A DNA stretch of 64,000 nucleotides from JASHPR01 sp963815375 (lineage in GTDB: Bacteria; Actinomycetota; Actinomycetes; Streptosporangiales; Streptosporangiaceae). Position 1 is the stretch's first letter. Each line of letters opens with the position of its first letter. Positions 31,799 to 41,042 of the stretch are shown here, one piece after another. A model generated the notes under the pieces. That model was not told the DNA's origin, did no database searches, and saw only the letters and a list, made by a program, of their open reading frames with translations. The DNA lies in the NCBI GenBank assembly GCA_963815375.1, contig CAWFGX010000001.1:1798001-1862000 (forward strand). The letters are read 5' to 3'. The translations under genes were made by a program, and so were the position numbers.

Positions 31799-32770
31799 TC
31801 ACGTGTCGCCGCGGGACCGGACGATGAGGTCGGCCAGAAGCGCGAGCGAGGCTATGAGCAAGCCGGTCACGAAGATCAGGACGGTGTTGACCGCGAACAG
31901 CAGTGGGTGGACCACCATGTCGAAGATGCCCTTGCCGATGCCCAGGACGATCAGGAACAGCGCTACCGGCATCAGCACCTTGAGCGGGTTGAAATACATC
32001 ACCATCCGCAGTACCTGCAGGATGTAGCGGTAGGCGTCGCTGACGAACCTGAACTTCGATTTACCCGAACGCTTCGAGTACTCGATCGGGACGTAGCGCA
32101 CGTCGTGCTGATTGGAAAGGAACGCGATCGTGATCGTGGTGACGCAGGAGAACCCGGGCGGCAGCAGCCGCATGTACGGCAGCGCGACCTGCCGCCGGAA
32201 CGCGCGCAGCCCCGAGTTCAGGTCCGGGATCTTGTAGTTGGTCAGCTGCTCGGCCAGCTTGCGGATGAACCACTTGGCCGGCACCCGCAGCATCTTGTGA
32301 GTACCCTGCTCGCTGGTCCTCGCCCCCACTACCTGGTCGAGGCCAGGGTCCTTGTCGAGCATCTGCACGAACTCGGGGATGCGCTCGTTGGGGTACGTCA
32401 TGTCGGCGTCGGTCCACACAACGATCTCGCCGCGGGCCCGCTGAGTGCCGATGCGCCGGACAGTGCCCGAGCCGCCGTTCCGGTGAAAGCGCACAACCTC
32501 CAGGTTCGGGAACTTGGGCGCCACCTCGACCAGCCGGGCGTACGTCTCGTCGGTCGAGGCGTCATCGAAGGCCAGGAGCTCGTAGGGATACTCACTGGCA
32601 TCCATGGCTGCGCAGATGCGCTCCACCTCGGTGGCGACGTGCTCCTGCTCGTTGTAGCAGGGCAAGATGATCGACACGTAAGGCACAGGCGCCGACGGGG
32701 CGTTCACAGGCTTTGAGGCTACTACCGTTCCCGGCGTGTCAGTGCCAGAGGCGGCGGGTCCAGCGGTCAT
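31799..32770 (-). CDS. Polyprenyl-phosphate glycosyltransferase, family 2 with membrane helices
   Basis: A 323-residue enzyme. The GT-A domain (about 28-230) shows VSIILPCYNEQEHVATEVERI, LLAFDDASTDETYARL, and EIVVWTDADMTYPNERI with the DAD metal motif; DLNSGLRAFRR follows. Two C-terminal helices (PVALFLIVLGIGKGIFDMVV, LLFAVNTVLIFVTGLLIASL) anchor it. This layout is that of GtrB/ArnC-type enzymes, which move a sugar from a nucleotide to undecaprenyl phosphate. Its start overlaps the stop of the upstream GT-C gene (ATGA), so donor synthesis and transfer are coupled. Confidence 0.87.
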   Translation of the reverse strand: MTAGPAASGTDTPGTVVASKPVNAPSAPVPYVSIILPCYNEQEHVATEVERICAAMDASEYPYELLAFDDASTDETYARLVEVAPKFPNLEVVRFHRNGGSGTVRRIGTQRARGEIVVWTDADMTYPNERIPEFVQMLDKDPGLDQVVGARTSEQGTHKMLRVPAKWFIRKLAEQLTNYKIPDLNSGLRAFRRQVALPYMRLLPPGFSCVTTITIAFLSNQHDVRYVPIEYSKRSGKSKFRFVSDAYRYILQVLRMVMYFNPLKVLMPVALFLIVLGIGKGIFDMVVHPLLFAVNTVLIFVTGLLIASLALLADLIVRSRGDT

Positions 32771-34908
32771 GACGGTGGCTCCGAGATCCAGATGGTCCAG
32801 CTGAACGGGACGTTGCTGGTGGGTGGATTGACCAGGGTGCTATTGTCCACCGTCGTCTGCAACCACAGGATCTGCTTGCTCGGGCCGCCATACGGTGCCA
32901 GCTGCGACTGGGCCGAGCCGAGCAGCACCGGCTGCCGGCCAGCCGAAGCGATACCGCTGACGACCTGCCGGATCAGGGCATGAGTCGGGGAGTCAATGCG
33001 CCCAGTCGGCACACCGCACATGCCCCGCACGACCTGCGTGAACCGGTCCGCGGTCGGGGCGTCGAGGATCACGACTGACGCATTGGCCGGGATGCGCCGG
33101 CAGATCCGGTAGACGGCCGCGTTCATGCCGTCGTATGCCCTCTTGAATGCCGTGCCGTCAGCGGCGACCTTCACCCCGACCGGGCCGCCGTCCCTGACCC
33201 GCAGGCCGTAGGTGGTGATCGTGGGCGGCAGCAGCAGCGCGGCCACGCAGCACACGGCGATGCCCACGTAGACCACCCGGTGGATCTCCATGGCCCGGAG
33301 CCGGCCGATGACCCAGCTCAGCCCCCAGACAGCCAGCAGGACGAAGCCAGGCAGCACCGCCGGGACGAGCCGGCGGCTGGCCCAGGGCTGGTCAGGAGTG
33401 ATCGCCGGGTCATAGAGGGTCGTGACGATCGTCCACGCGAATGTGACGAGAGGCAGGATCCAGATCCAGGCGCCGCCCCGCAGGCAGCGCCGTGCGAGCA
33501 GGGCTGCCGCGAGCGTCGCCAGCGCCACTACCGGAACGCCGATGTACCAGAAGACCCAGTCCATGCTCATCTCGTAGTACAGCCGGGTCGGGTCAATCGG
33601 CAGGTTGTCGGCCTTCTGGAAGCTGGCTATGACGGACTCGACGGTGGCGTTCGACGACTGCCGGACCGTTTGCAGGTAAGGGCGGACGGTGAAGCCGATG
33701 ATCACGACAACGGCCAGAGCGGCGGCAGCGTTGGGCAGCCAGCCCCAGCGCATCGCCGGGATGCCCCGGCGCCACAGCAGCGCGACGACAGCAACCGTCG
33801 CGAGGAGCACGATGACGACCACGATCCCGAGTGGTTTCAGCGATGACGAGATGCTGTCCACGTAGGGCCTGCTCAGGACCCACCCGTCGATGCCGCCGTA
33901 TGCAGCGCCGACGATGAGCCCGGCCAGCAGCGGAAAGGCCTGCCGACGCCGGCCGAGCAGCAGCAGCCCGCAGAAGGGCAGGACCGGAAGGATGTCGCTC
34001 GCGCCGTCGATGCGCACCAGGAGGGTCAGGCCTAGCGCCAGCCCGCCGAGCGCCGCGATGACCCGGGCCGCGATCCCGTCGGAGTTGAGCGCGTCGATGA
34101 CAAGGCACAGGCCGCCAAGGAACAGGATCTGCGTCAGCGGCTCGCTATAGGCCGAGCGGCTGGTCAGCTGCTCCGGCATCGAGAGCGCAAGGACGAGTGC
34201 CCCGAGCGGCGCCCACCGCGGTCCGACCAGCCTGGCAACGAGGCCGCCGAAGGCCAGCACCGCGCACGCGCCGAGCGCTGGTGCCACCGCCTCGGCCCAT
34301 ATCAGGCCACCAGCCCAGAATGCTCCCGCGAGCGTCATCGGCAGCCCGGCCATGAACTGCGGCACGATCGTGTTGCCGACCTGGTAGTAGGCGAAGCTGC
34401 TGAACGTGAGCCCGTTCGGGGTGCCGCCGAACGCCGAGGGATCGGCAGGGATCGGGAGCGAGCCGTGGTGTGCAATCCAGTAACCGAACTGCATGTAGGA
34501 CGCTGGGTCGCGGGTCACGATGAGGAACTGCGTGTGGTAGATCAGCTGGTCGATGCCGAAGGCGCCGGCGACGGCAAGCACCCCGATCACTGCCCACCAG
34601 GGCGTCTGTGCCCGCTCTGGCGCGGACACGGGGAGCGCTCCGTGCGACCGGCCGGGAGTCCAGCGCAGGCCGAGCACCACGAGGACGATGGCCAGCGGGA
34701 TCGATATCGCCAGCATCGGCAAGGGCCGGAAAACACCAGCGAGCAGCAGCGGCAGCGCGGGCAGCAGCCAGGCCGTCAGCACCAGCGCCGGGAGCACCGA
34801 CAGTCTCCCGAGCAGCCGGGCGCCTGGGTCCGGCGGAATCGCCAGCTGGTCGTCAACGGTCGCAGCCACGTTAGACCCCGACTCCCGAGGCTGCGCCTCA
34901 GCCTTCAT
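32767..34908 (-). CDS. Large polytopic membrane protein, GT-C glycosyltransferase-like
   Basis: A 713-residue protein with about 13 hydrophobic helices. The first large loop holds QFLIVTRDPASYMQFGYWIAHHGSLPIPADPSAFGG, with the acidic residue and sugar-lipid-binding character seen in GT-C enzymes. The region from about 590 is a soluble extracytoplasmic domain with ANASVVILDAPTADRFTQVV and two conserved-looking Cys residues. The first 30 residues are hydrophilic. No family name can be assigned. It heads the GT2/GT-C run at 34.9-30.1 kb. Its donor is probably made by the overlapping GT2 gene. Confidence 0.7.
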   Translation of the reverse strand: MKAEAQPRESGSNVAATVDDQLAIPPDPGARLLGRLSVLPALVLTAWLLPALPLLLAGVFRPLPMLAISIPLAIVLVVLGLRWTPGRSHGALPVSAPERAQTPWWAVIGVLAVAGAFGIDQLIYHTQFLIVTRDPASYMQFGYWIAHHGSLPIPADPSAFGGTPNGLTFSSFAYYQVGNTIVPQFMAGLPMTLAGAFWAGGLIWAEAVAPALGACAVLAFGGLVARLVGPRWAPLGALVLALSMPEQLTSRSAYSEPLTQILFLGGLCLVIDALNSDGIAARVIAALGGLALGLTLLVRIDGASDILPVLPFCGLLLLGRRRQAFPLLAGLIVGAAYGGIDGWVLSRPYVDSISSSLKPLGIVVVIVLLATVAVVALLWRRGIPAMRWGWLPNAAAALAVVVIIGFTVRPYLQTVRQSSNATVESVIASFQKADNLPIDPTRLYYEMSMDWVFWYIGVPVVALATLAAALLARRCLRGGAWIWILPLVTFAWTIVTTLYDPAITPDQPWASRRLVPAVLPGFVLLAVWGLSWVIGRLRAMEIHRVVYVGIAVCCVAALLLPPTITTYGLRVRDGGPVGVKVAADGTAFKRAYDGMNAAVYRICRRIPANASVVILDAPTADRFTQVVRGMCGVPTGRIDSPTHALIRQVVSGIASAGRQPVLLGSAQSQLAPYGGPSKQILWLQTTVDNSTLVNPPTSNVPFSWTIWISEPPS

Positions 34909-35147
34909 CCCGCGCCCTCAGCGCCCGCAGCCCCCGGGGAGAACTGCCGGCACAGCCCGGCGTCGGCCCAGTGCATGGTCAGGGCACTGCGCGCACGCTC
35001 GCCCGCGCCATGGCGGGCGGCGGCTCGCGTGCTTCTCACGACCATGCGCATACCCATGGCTGCGGAGACTACCGGACCGGACAGCGCCGCAGATCATTGA
35101 TGGGCGGGTTATTTACGGCCTGCCCCGTTCTTTCCGGAGTGGGTGGC

Positions 35148-35591
35148 CTATACCGTCTCCATCCCGTAGCGGGCCATCAGATCTCGCTCGTCGTCCGGCG
35201 CCGGGACCTCGTCACGATCCCACAGCTCATGCAGGGCGGCGAAATATGCGTCCATCGCCGGGGCGTGGATCACCAGCAGCCGGGACTCGCGCTCGGCAGC
35301 GTTCCCGAATGTGTGCGGTGTGCCCCGCGGCACCAGCAAGAACCCCTGCGGCCCGACCGCTACTTCCTCGCCGCCGATCTCGACCGACACCAGCCCGTCC
35401 AGAACGAAGTAGCCCTCGGAGCAGTTGCCGTGCCGGTGCGCGGGCGGGCGCCGTCCGCCTGCTGGCAGCGTGCGCTCCATCAGCGAGAAGTCGCCGCCGT
35501 CCTGCTCCGCTAGCGCCTTGAAGAGCATGACGCTGCCGCGGGCGGTGTAACGCGCCACGCCTTCGCCGCGTCCCACGACATGGGCCGTCAT
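35148..35591 (-). CDS. Cupin-domain protein
   Basis: A 147-residue single cupin. The first motif reads PPAHRHGNCSEGYFVLDG (histidines and glutamate as metal ligands), and the second VGPQGFLLVPRGTPHTFGN (histidine). Metal binding is therefore plausible, unlike in many non-catalytic cupins. A GGGAGGTGGGG ribosome binding site precedes ATG 35591 and fixes the start. The C-terminus is a short helical tail (FAALHELWDRDEVPAP). The substrate is unknown; relatives include quercetin dioxygenase-like proteins. It is divergent from an SGNH hydrolase across 326 bp. Confidence 0.85.
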   Translation of the reverse strand: MTAHVVGRGEGVARYTARGSVMLFKALAEQDGGDFSLMERTLPAGGRRPPAHRHGNCSEGYFVLDGLVSVEIGGEEVAVGPQGFLLVPRGTPHTFGNAAERESRLLVIHAPAMDAYFAALHELWDRDEVPAPDDERDLMARYGMETV

Positions 35592-35917
35592 CGCCCCACC
35601 TCCCTGACGCCAGCGCCAGGCGGCGCCTGCACGCTTCCCGAGCCTAGGGCTCCACCTGGTTCCGGGCAGCTGGCGAGCAGCGGCGGGGAGAGTGAGGCTC
35701 GCCACACTGCCGAAGGAATCCCAGCGGCCTGATTGGGCGTTCACTGTACGACGCCGGCTGCTCGCAGTGCGTTGCACACTCTCCCCTGCCCCTGAAGCAC
35801 ACGCGGCCGCCCGTCTTGCTGGCTGGCGGTTCTTCGCTGCTGTGAGGGCCTGCACGGTGATCAGCGCCTAACCCCCCAGTCCCCCCGTCGTGTCTTTGGG
35901 CCGAGTGAAGGGAGTCG
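35592..35917. other. 326-bp divergent intergenic region
   Basis: It separates the cupin gene (minus strand) from the SGNH hydrolase gene (plus strand) and must hold promoters for both. I see no convincing reading frame, hairpin or repeat in it. A GAAGGGAG ribosome site directly precedes the hydrolase start. Confidence 0.5.
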
Positions 35918-36850
35918 ATGATGCGCTTCTGGCGTGCCGTTACCGGACAGACGAGCCGGCTTTCCAGCCGGACCCGAGCCGCCAGGACGATGAACTGGCA
36001 CCGCGGCTGGGTGGTCGTGGCGGCGACAGCCGTGGTGCTGGCCCTGGGTGGCGCCGCGGCGGCGGGAGCCTTCAGCGGTTCTGGTTCCTCCCGCCTTGAG
36101 GCTCTGCGCGCCTCCGCGCCCAGGCCTGCGGCAGCGCCCGGCCTGCCGGCTACTCCCACCCAGCCAACCGCAGCCGCCCGGCAGGCCAGCCCCGCGGCCC
36201 CGGCCACAGGGACCGGGGCCACTACCGGCGCACTGCGTACCTCCTGCACGTCGGTGGCGCATGTCGGCGACTCGACCTCGGTGGACCTGATCTCGGACTC
36301 GACCCTTCCAGACCGGGCCCAGCAGCTGACCGCCCAGTACTCCGATATCGGCGTGCAGCACCTGCTCATGGATGCCTCTGGCGGGCGCTCGATCGTTGAG
36401 GAGATGCCCGGGCAGGTCAACGGCTACAACGTGGCCCGCAACTGGTGGAACCAGGGCTACCGGGGCTGCTGGGTATTCGCGCTCGGCACCAACGACGCGG
36501 CTAACGTCTCCGTCGGGTCCAGCGTCGGGATCATGGCCCGGATCCAGGAGATGATGTCGGCCGCCCATGGCGAGCCGGTCATGTGGGTCAACACGGTCAC
36601 CCAGCTCAGCAGCGGACCCTGGTCCGAGGGCAACGAGCAGGCGTGGGACAACGCACTGGTCAGCGCCCTCGCGACGTACCCGAACATGCGGATCTTCAAC
36701 TGGGCTGCGACAGCCCAGCCGGGCTGGTTCCTCTCCGACGGCATCCACTACAACTCTGCTGGATGCGCCGCCCGCGCCCAGGCGATCGCCGTCGCTCTCG
36801 CCCGTGCGTTCCCGGCGGGCAGCCACAGCTCCAGCCAGATCGTCGGCTAA
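35918..36850 (+). CDS. Secreted or membrane-anchored SGNH/GDSL hydrolase
   Basis: A 310-residue protein. Residues 30-50 form one hydrophobic segment (WVVVAATAVVLALGGAAAAGA) after a basic N-terminus, a signal peptide or anchor. An Ala/Pro/Thr-rich linker to about 105 follows. The SGNH domain has VAHVGDSTSVDL with nucleophile Ser119, FALGTNDAANV (block III Asn) and FLSDGIHYNSAGCAARAQAIA (Asp and His). It probably removes acyl groups from an extracellular glycan or lipid. This would suit a polysaccharide-rich envelope, but the substrate is not known. The ATG at 35918 or 35921 could be used. Confidence 0.87.
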   Translation: MMRFWRAVTGQTSRLSSRTRAARTMNWHRGWVVVAATAVVLALGGAAAAGAFSGSGSSRLEALRASAPRPAAAPGLPATPTQPTAAARQASPAAPATGTGATTGALRTSCTSVAHVGDSTSVDLISDSTLPDRAQQLTAQYSDIGVQHLLMDASGGRSIVEEMPGQVNGYNVARNWWNQGYRGCWVFALGTNDAANVSVGSSVGIMARIQEMMSAAHGEPVMWVNTVTQLSSGPWSEGNEQAWDNALVSALATYPNMRIFNWAATAQPGWFLSDGIHYNSAGCAARAQAIAVALARAFPAGSHSSSQIVG

Positions 36851-36928
36851 CCGGCGGGGTCATTCCCCTGAGCCGGCAACTCGGAGTAGCGTGCTGCCGC
36901 GCACTCGTGAACGGGGAGGGAATCAACC

Positions 36929-38533
36929 ATGCCAAACGAGTCCTTTGTCACGCTGCCCGGAAGCAACCGTCGTCCGCTTCCGAGCGCTGAAGTAGTCGGG
37001 CCCGTCGAGGACACCGAGCGGATCGAGATCACGGTGGTACTACGCCGCCGCGCCGAGCTGCCCCGGGACGCGTTAGGTCTGCCAGTCCGCCTATCGCGCT
37101 CCGATCTCGAACAACACCATGGGGCCGACCCGGCCGACATCGAGCTGGCGACCAGCTCGCTGTCCCGGCTGGGCCTAGAGGTCACCAGCCAGGACGCCGG
37201 ATCGCGCCAGATAAAAGTGGCCGGCCCGGCGTCGGCAATGGGCACTGCGTTCGGCGCTGACCTTTCCCTGGTCACCAGCCCGAGCATGACCGGGCCTGGA
37301 GTGGTAACTCACCGGGCGCGCGAGGGCTCGCTGCGGATACCAGCGCAGCTAGAGGGCGTCGTTGTCGCCGTGCTCGGCCTGGACACCCGGCCGCAGGCCC
37401 GCTCCCAGGCCAGGCAGGCCAGCCCGGCCGCGGCTGCCACGTCCTACACCCCGCCCCAGGTTGCGGCGGCCTACCAGTTCCCCACCGGGACCGACGGCAC
37501 CGGAGAAACCATCGCGGTCATCGAACTCGGCGGTGGCTTCTCTTCCACCGACCTGGATACGTACTTCTCCGGCCTCGGCGTCCCAGCGCCGTCGGTCACC
37601 TCGGAAGGCGTCGACGGCGCCAGCAACGTACCCGGCCAGGACCCTAACGGCGCCGACGGGGAGGTGCTGCTGGACATCGAGGTCGCTGGTTCGGTAGCTC
37701 CGGGAGCGGCCCAGGTTGTGTACTTCGCCCCCAACACCGACCAGGGTTTCATCGACGCGGTGACCACCGCCGTGCACGCCACGCCGACGCCCACCGCGGT
37801 GAGCATCAGCTGGGGCCAGTCCGAGGACTCGTGGACCGCCCAGGCGCGGACCGCGCTCGACGCAGCCGTCGCCGACGGCGTGGCCCTCGGCGTGACGGTG
37901 TGCGTGGCAGCTGGCGACAACGGCAGCGGCGACGCCGTCACCGACGGCAAGGCGCACGTGGACTTCCCCGCGTCCAGCCCGCACGCGCTGGCGTGCGGCG
38001 GCACCAGCCTGCACACGGACCCGGCCACCGGCGTGATCCGCTCAGAGACAGTTTGGAACGACGGGTCCAGCGGCGGCGCCACCGGCGGCGGGGTCAGCGA
38101 CACTTTCGCCCAGCCCGCCTGGCAGGCGAACATCGGCGTCCCGGTCCTGGCGGGCGGCAGCCCGGGACGCGGCGTCCCGGACGTCGCGGGCAACGCTGAC
38201 CCGGTCACCGGCTACAAGGTGCTCGTCGACGGCCAGCAGACGGTGGTCGGCGGCACGAGCGCGGTTGCCCCGTTGTGGGCAGCGCTGACCTGCCGGATGG
38301 CACAGGCCGCCAAACGCTCGTTCGGGCTGATCCAGCAGTCGCTTTACTCGGGCGTGGCTTCAGGCCAGGCCGCGGCAGGCTTTCACGACATCACCAGTGG
38401 CAGCAACGGTGCGTACAGCGCTGGCCCCGGCTGGGACGCGTGCACCGGCCTGGGCTCGCCGAACGGGACCGTGCTGCTGGCCAGGCTGACGACGACGACA
38501 GACGGCCAGACTGGGACCGACGGCCAGACCTAG
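36929..38533 (+). CDS. S53 family peptidase (sedolisin/kumamolisin-like)
   Basis: A 534-residue serine-carboxyl peptidase with its pro-domain. Residues 1-165 are the activation domain (ITVVLRRRAELP near the start). The mature part begins about TSYTPPQVAAAYQFP. The catalytic residues are visible: Glu245 and Asp249 in GADGEVLLDIEVAG, oxyanion Asp330 in VAAGDNGSGDA, and nucleophile Ser444 in VVGGTSAVAPLWAAL. The calcium site is near HDITSGSNGAYSAGPGWDACTG. No Sec or Tat signal is seen, as in several kumamolisin-type enzymes. Family members work at acidic pH. GGGGAGGGA precedes the ATG. The stop overlaps the convergent serS stop by 4 bp. Confidence 0.93.
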   Translation: MPNESFVTLPGSNRRPLPSAEVVGPVEDTERIEITVVLRRRAELPRDALGLPVRLSRSDLEQHHGADPADIELATSSLSRLGLEVTSQDAGSRQIKVAGPASAMGTAFGADLSLVTSPSMTGPGVVTHRAREGSLRIPAQLEGVVVAVLGLDTRPQARSQARQASPAAAATSYTPPQVAAAYQFPTGTDGTGETIAVIELGGGFSSTDLDTYFSGLGVPAPSVTSEGVDGASNVPGQDPNGADGEVLLDIEVAGSVAPGAAQVVYFAPNTDQGFIDAVTTAVHATPTPTAVSISWGQSEDSWTAQARTALDAAVADGVALGVTVCVAAGDNGSGDAVTDGKAHVDFPASSPHALACGGTSLHTDPATGVIRSETVWNDGSSGGATGGGVSDTFAQPAWQANIGVPVLAGGSPGRGVPDVAGNADPVTGYKVLVDGQQTVVGGTSAVAPLWAALTCRMAQAAKRSFGLIQQSLYSGVASGQAAAGFHDITSGSNGAYSAGPGWDACTGLGSPNGTVLLARLTTTTDGQTGTDGQT

Positions 38534-39774
38534 CTCTGCCTGCCGAGCGTTGCCGGGGCGCCGTAGCCGCGGAGCACTTCGGGGACGGCGACCGTGCCGC
38601 CCTCGTCCTGGAAGTTCTCCATGACCGATAGCAGGGCGCGGGCGGTCGCCCCGGTGCCGTTGAGGGTGTGCACGAACTGAAGGCTGCCATCTCGGCGGAA
38701 CCGGATGTTCAGCCGCCGCGCCTGGTAGTCAGTCGTGTTCGAGCACGAGGTGATTTCCCGGTAACGCTCCTGAGTCGGGAACCAGGCCTCGATGTCGTAC
38801 TTCTTGGCCGCGGGGGCACCGAGGTCGCCGACCGCGATGTTCATAACCCGGTACGGGACACCAAGGGCCTGGGCGATCTCCTCCTCATAGCCGAGCAGCT
38901 GCTCGTGGAACTCCGCCGACTGTTCAGGGGCGCAGTAGACGTACATCTCCACCTTGTCGAACTGGTGCACCCGGAACATGCCCCTGGTGTCCTTGCCCGC
39001 GGCGCCGGCCTCGCGCCGGAAGTTCGTGCTGAACCCCGCGTACAGCGCGGGAAGCTGGTCCTCCTCAAGCCGCTCTTCGGCGTGGATTCCTGCCAGCGCG
39101 ACCTCAGCGGTGCCCGTGAGGTACAGCTCGTCCTTCTCCAGCTGGTAGAGGTTGGACTCCTCGGTCGGCAGGAACCCGGTGCCGTACATGGCCTTCTCGC
39201 CGACCAGGACCGGCGGGAGCACCAGCAGGAATCCTCGCTGCGTCAGGTAGTCGATCACGAACCGGTACAGCGCCATCTCGGCCAGCGCCACGTCCCCGAT
39301 CCGGTAGGCGAACCGGGACCCGGACAGCCGCGCGCCCCTGGCCATGTCAACCCATCCGCGGGGGGAACCCAGTTCCAGGTGGTCGCGGGGCTGGAAGTCG
39401 AATCGCGGCGGCTCACCCCAGGTCCGGACCAGCTCCGCGTCGTCCTCGTCCATGCCGTCGGCAGCGGTGGGGTCGGGCAGGTTCGGGATCCGGGCCAGCA
39501 GCGCATCACGCTCGCGCGCCGCGTGCGTCTCCTCCTCGGTCGCCTCTTCGAGCTCGGCCGCAAGCCGGCGCAGCTCGGCCAGCTGGTCAGGCCCTGGCGG
39601 CCCTCCCTTTGACGACTTCTTCTGCGCCGCACGCAGCAGCTGCGCACGCTCTGTCTGCTCGCGCCACCGGACATCCGCTGCCAGCAGCGCGTCGAAGTCT
39701 TTTGCAGCTCCGCGCCGGGCCAGCGCCGCCCGGTACCGGTCAGGCTCCTGCCGGGCGGTCTTGAGATCGATCAC
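38530..39774 (-). CDS. serS: Seryl-tRNA synthetase
   Basis: A 414-residue class II aminoacyl-tRNA synthetase. Residues about 25-105 form the tRNA-binding coiled-coil arm (REQTERAQLLRAAQKKSSKG and a Glu/Arg-rich helix pair). The catalytic domain shows motif 2 (STNFRREAGAAGKDTRGMFRVHQF) and motif 3 (LNGTGATARALLSVMENFQ), with TGTAEVALAG before motif 2. It charges tRNA-Ser with serine. The length fits bacterial SerRS. Its neighbours (a sedolisin and an EamA transporter) do not suggest a special role. It is the only clear housekeeping translation gene here apart from the deformylase at the end. Confidence 0.96.
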   Translation of the reverse strand: MIDLKTARQEPDRYRAALARRGAAKDFDALLAADVRWREQTERAQLLRAAQKKSSKGGPPGPDQLAELRRLAAELEEATEEETHAARERDALLARIPNLPDPTAADGMDEDDAELVRTWGEPPRFDFQPRDHLELGSPRGWVDMARGARLSGSRFAYRIGDVALAEMALYRFVIDYLTQRGFLLVLPPVLVGEKAMYGTGFLPTEESNLYQLEKDELYLTGTAEVALAGIHAEERLEEDQLPALYAGFSTNFRREAGAAGKDTRGMFRVHQFDKVEMYVYCAPEQSAEFHEQLLGYEEEIAQALGVPYRVMNIAVGDLGAPAAKKYDIEAWFPTQERYREITSCSNTTDYQARRLNIRFRRDGSLQFVHTLNGTGATARALLSVMENFQDEGGTVAVPEVLRGYGAPATLGRQS

Positions 39775-39784
39775 CCAAACGAGT

Positions 39785-40702
39785 CTAGTGGTGCGGCCGC
39801 GACGCCGCCGATGGGTTTACCGCGGCTGGCTCGCTGGCCGCAAGGCGGTTCGCCGCCGACCGCGTGGCCAGCACCGAACCGCCGATGATCAGCACGAATG
39901 CCCCAGCCATCGCGAGCGTGAACTGCTCGCCAAGCACGCTGACACCGAGGGCCACGGCCACCGCCGGGTTGATATAGGTGATCACGCTGGCCCTCGCTGG
40001 GCCGACCTCAGCGATCAGCTGGAAGAAGAGCACGAACGCCAGGGCGGTGCAGATGACCGCGAGGCCGGCCAGCGCCGCGAGCACCCGGCCGGACGGCATC
40101 GAGCCTGGCCAGGTCAGGGCCGCTGCCGGAGCGTAGACGATCGCTGCGAACCCCAGGCACGCCGCGGTCATCGGCAGCGGCGGGAGGTCACTGAGCTTCC
40201 TCCCCGCGATCAGCGGCCCGATCGAGTAGCACACAGCGACCAGCAGCACCTCGGCGATCGATGTGGTGTCGCCGCCAGCGGCACCAGGCCCGGCCAGCAG
40301 CGCGACACCGCCAAGGCCGACCAGCAGCCCGGTCCACCGCACTGCACTCAGCCGCTCCGTGCCGCCGGTCAGCTTGCCGAGCACGACAACGATGATCGGG
40401 ACCGACGCGATCAGCAGGCCGCTCATCGAACTGGACAGCCTGCGCTCAGCTTCGGACAGCAGTGCCCAGGGCACGATCATCTCAGCGGCCGCGAACGCCG
40501 CCAGCCACCCCCAGCGCCCGCGGAGCACTCCTAGCTGGCGCCGCTGCAGCGCCACTGGCAGCAGCAGTGCCGCGCCGACCGCGACGCGGGTCAGCACGAG
40601 TACCGGAACCGGCACGCCGCCGACCGCGACCTTGATCAGCAGGTACGGGATGCCCCAGATCACGCTCATCGCCGCGAACAGCGCCCAGCCCCTGCGGCTC
40701 AC
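39785..40702 (-). CDS. EamA (DMT superfamily) transporter
   Basis: A 305-residue membrane protein with ten helices in two EamA repeats. The first begins WALFAAMSVIWGIPYLLIKVAV, with the WG(I)PY motif after helix 1. The second contains ALAGLAVICTALAFVLFFQLIAEVGPARASVITYINPAVAVALGVSVLGE, the family's conserved C-terminal repeat. Members export amino acids or metabolites; this one's substrate is unknown. The gene lies 10 bp upstream of serS on the same strand, so they may be co-transcribed. The 3' C-terminus is Ala/Ser-rich. Confidence 0.9.
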   Translation of the reverse strand: MSRRGWALFAAMSVIWGIPYLLIKVAVGGVPVPVLVLTRVAVGAALLLPVALQRRQLGVLRGRWGWLAAFAAAEMIVPWALLSEAERRLSSSMSGLLIASVPIIVVVLGKLTGGTERLSAVRWTGLLVGLGGVALLAGPGAAGGDTTSIAEVLLVAVCYSIGPLIAGRKLSDLPPLPMTAACLGFAAIVYAPAAALTWPGSMPSGRVLAALAGLAVICTALAFVLFFQLIAEVGPARASVITYINPAVAVALGVSVLGEQFTLAMAGAFVLIIGGSVLATRSAANRLAASEPAAVNPSAASRPHH

Positions 40703-40801
40703 CCTCGCAGGCTACAAGCCCACCCACTCCGGCGACGGGATCAGGGTCAGGCGCACTCCGCTGCCGGCCTGATCGCCGCAGCCTTAGCCGTTGCCGCCGC
40801 C

Positions 40802-40967
40802 CTGATCGTTGCCGCCCTGACTGTTGCCGCCCTGACTGTTGCCGCCCTGATCGTTGCCGCCCTGACTGTTGCCGCCCTGACTGTTGCCGCCCTGACTGTT
40901 GCCGCCCTGACTGTTGCCGCCCTGACTGTTGCCAGCCCTGACTGTTGCCACCCTGACTGTTGCCGCC
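40802..40967. repeat. 15-bp tandem repeat, 11 copies, one with an extra base
   Basis: Plus-strand unit CTGACTGTTGCCGCC; two copies have CTGATC. The ninth copy (40922-40937) is 16 bp because of an inserted A, and the tenth has an A for G. It encodes GGNSQ on the minus strand. Such arrays expand and contract easily. Confidence 0.9.
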
Positions 40968-41042
40968 CTGGCCGGAGCCGGACCGGCCGGAGCCAGACCG
41001 GCCGGAGCCGGACCGGCCGGAGCCGGACCGGCCGGAGCCGGA
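40968..41042. repeat. 15-bp tandem repeat, 5 copies
   Basis: Plus-strand unit CCGGCCGGAGCCGGA, with the first and second copies each one base different. It encodes RSGSG repeats on the minus strand and abuts the GGNSQ array, so the gene carries two different 15-bp arrays back to back. Confidence 0.88.

Noticed and set aside
40482..40783. C-terminal extension of the repeat-tail protein into the EamA gene
   Set aside because: The extension exists only because of the frameshift in the 15-bp array; the original frame stops at TAA 40784.
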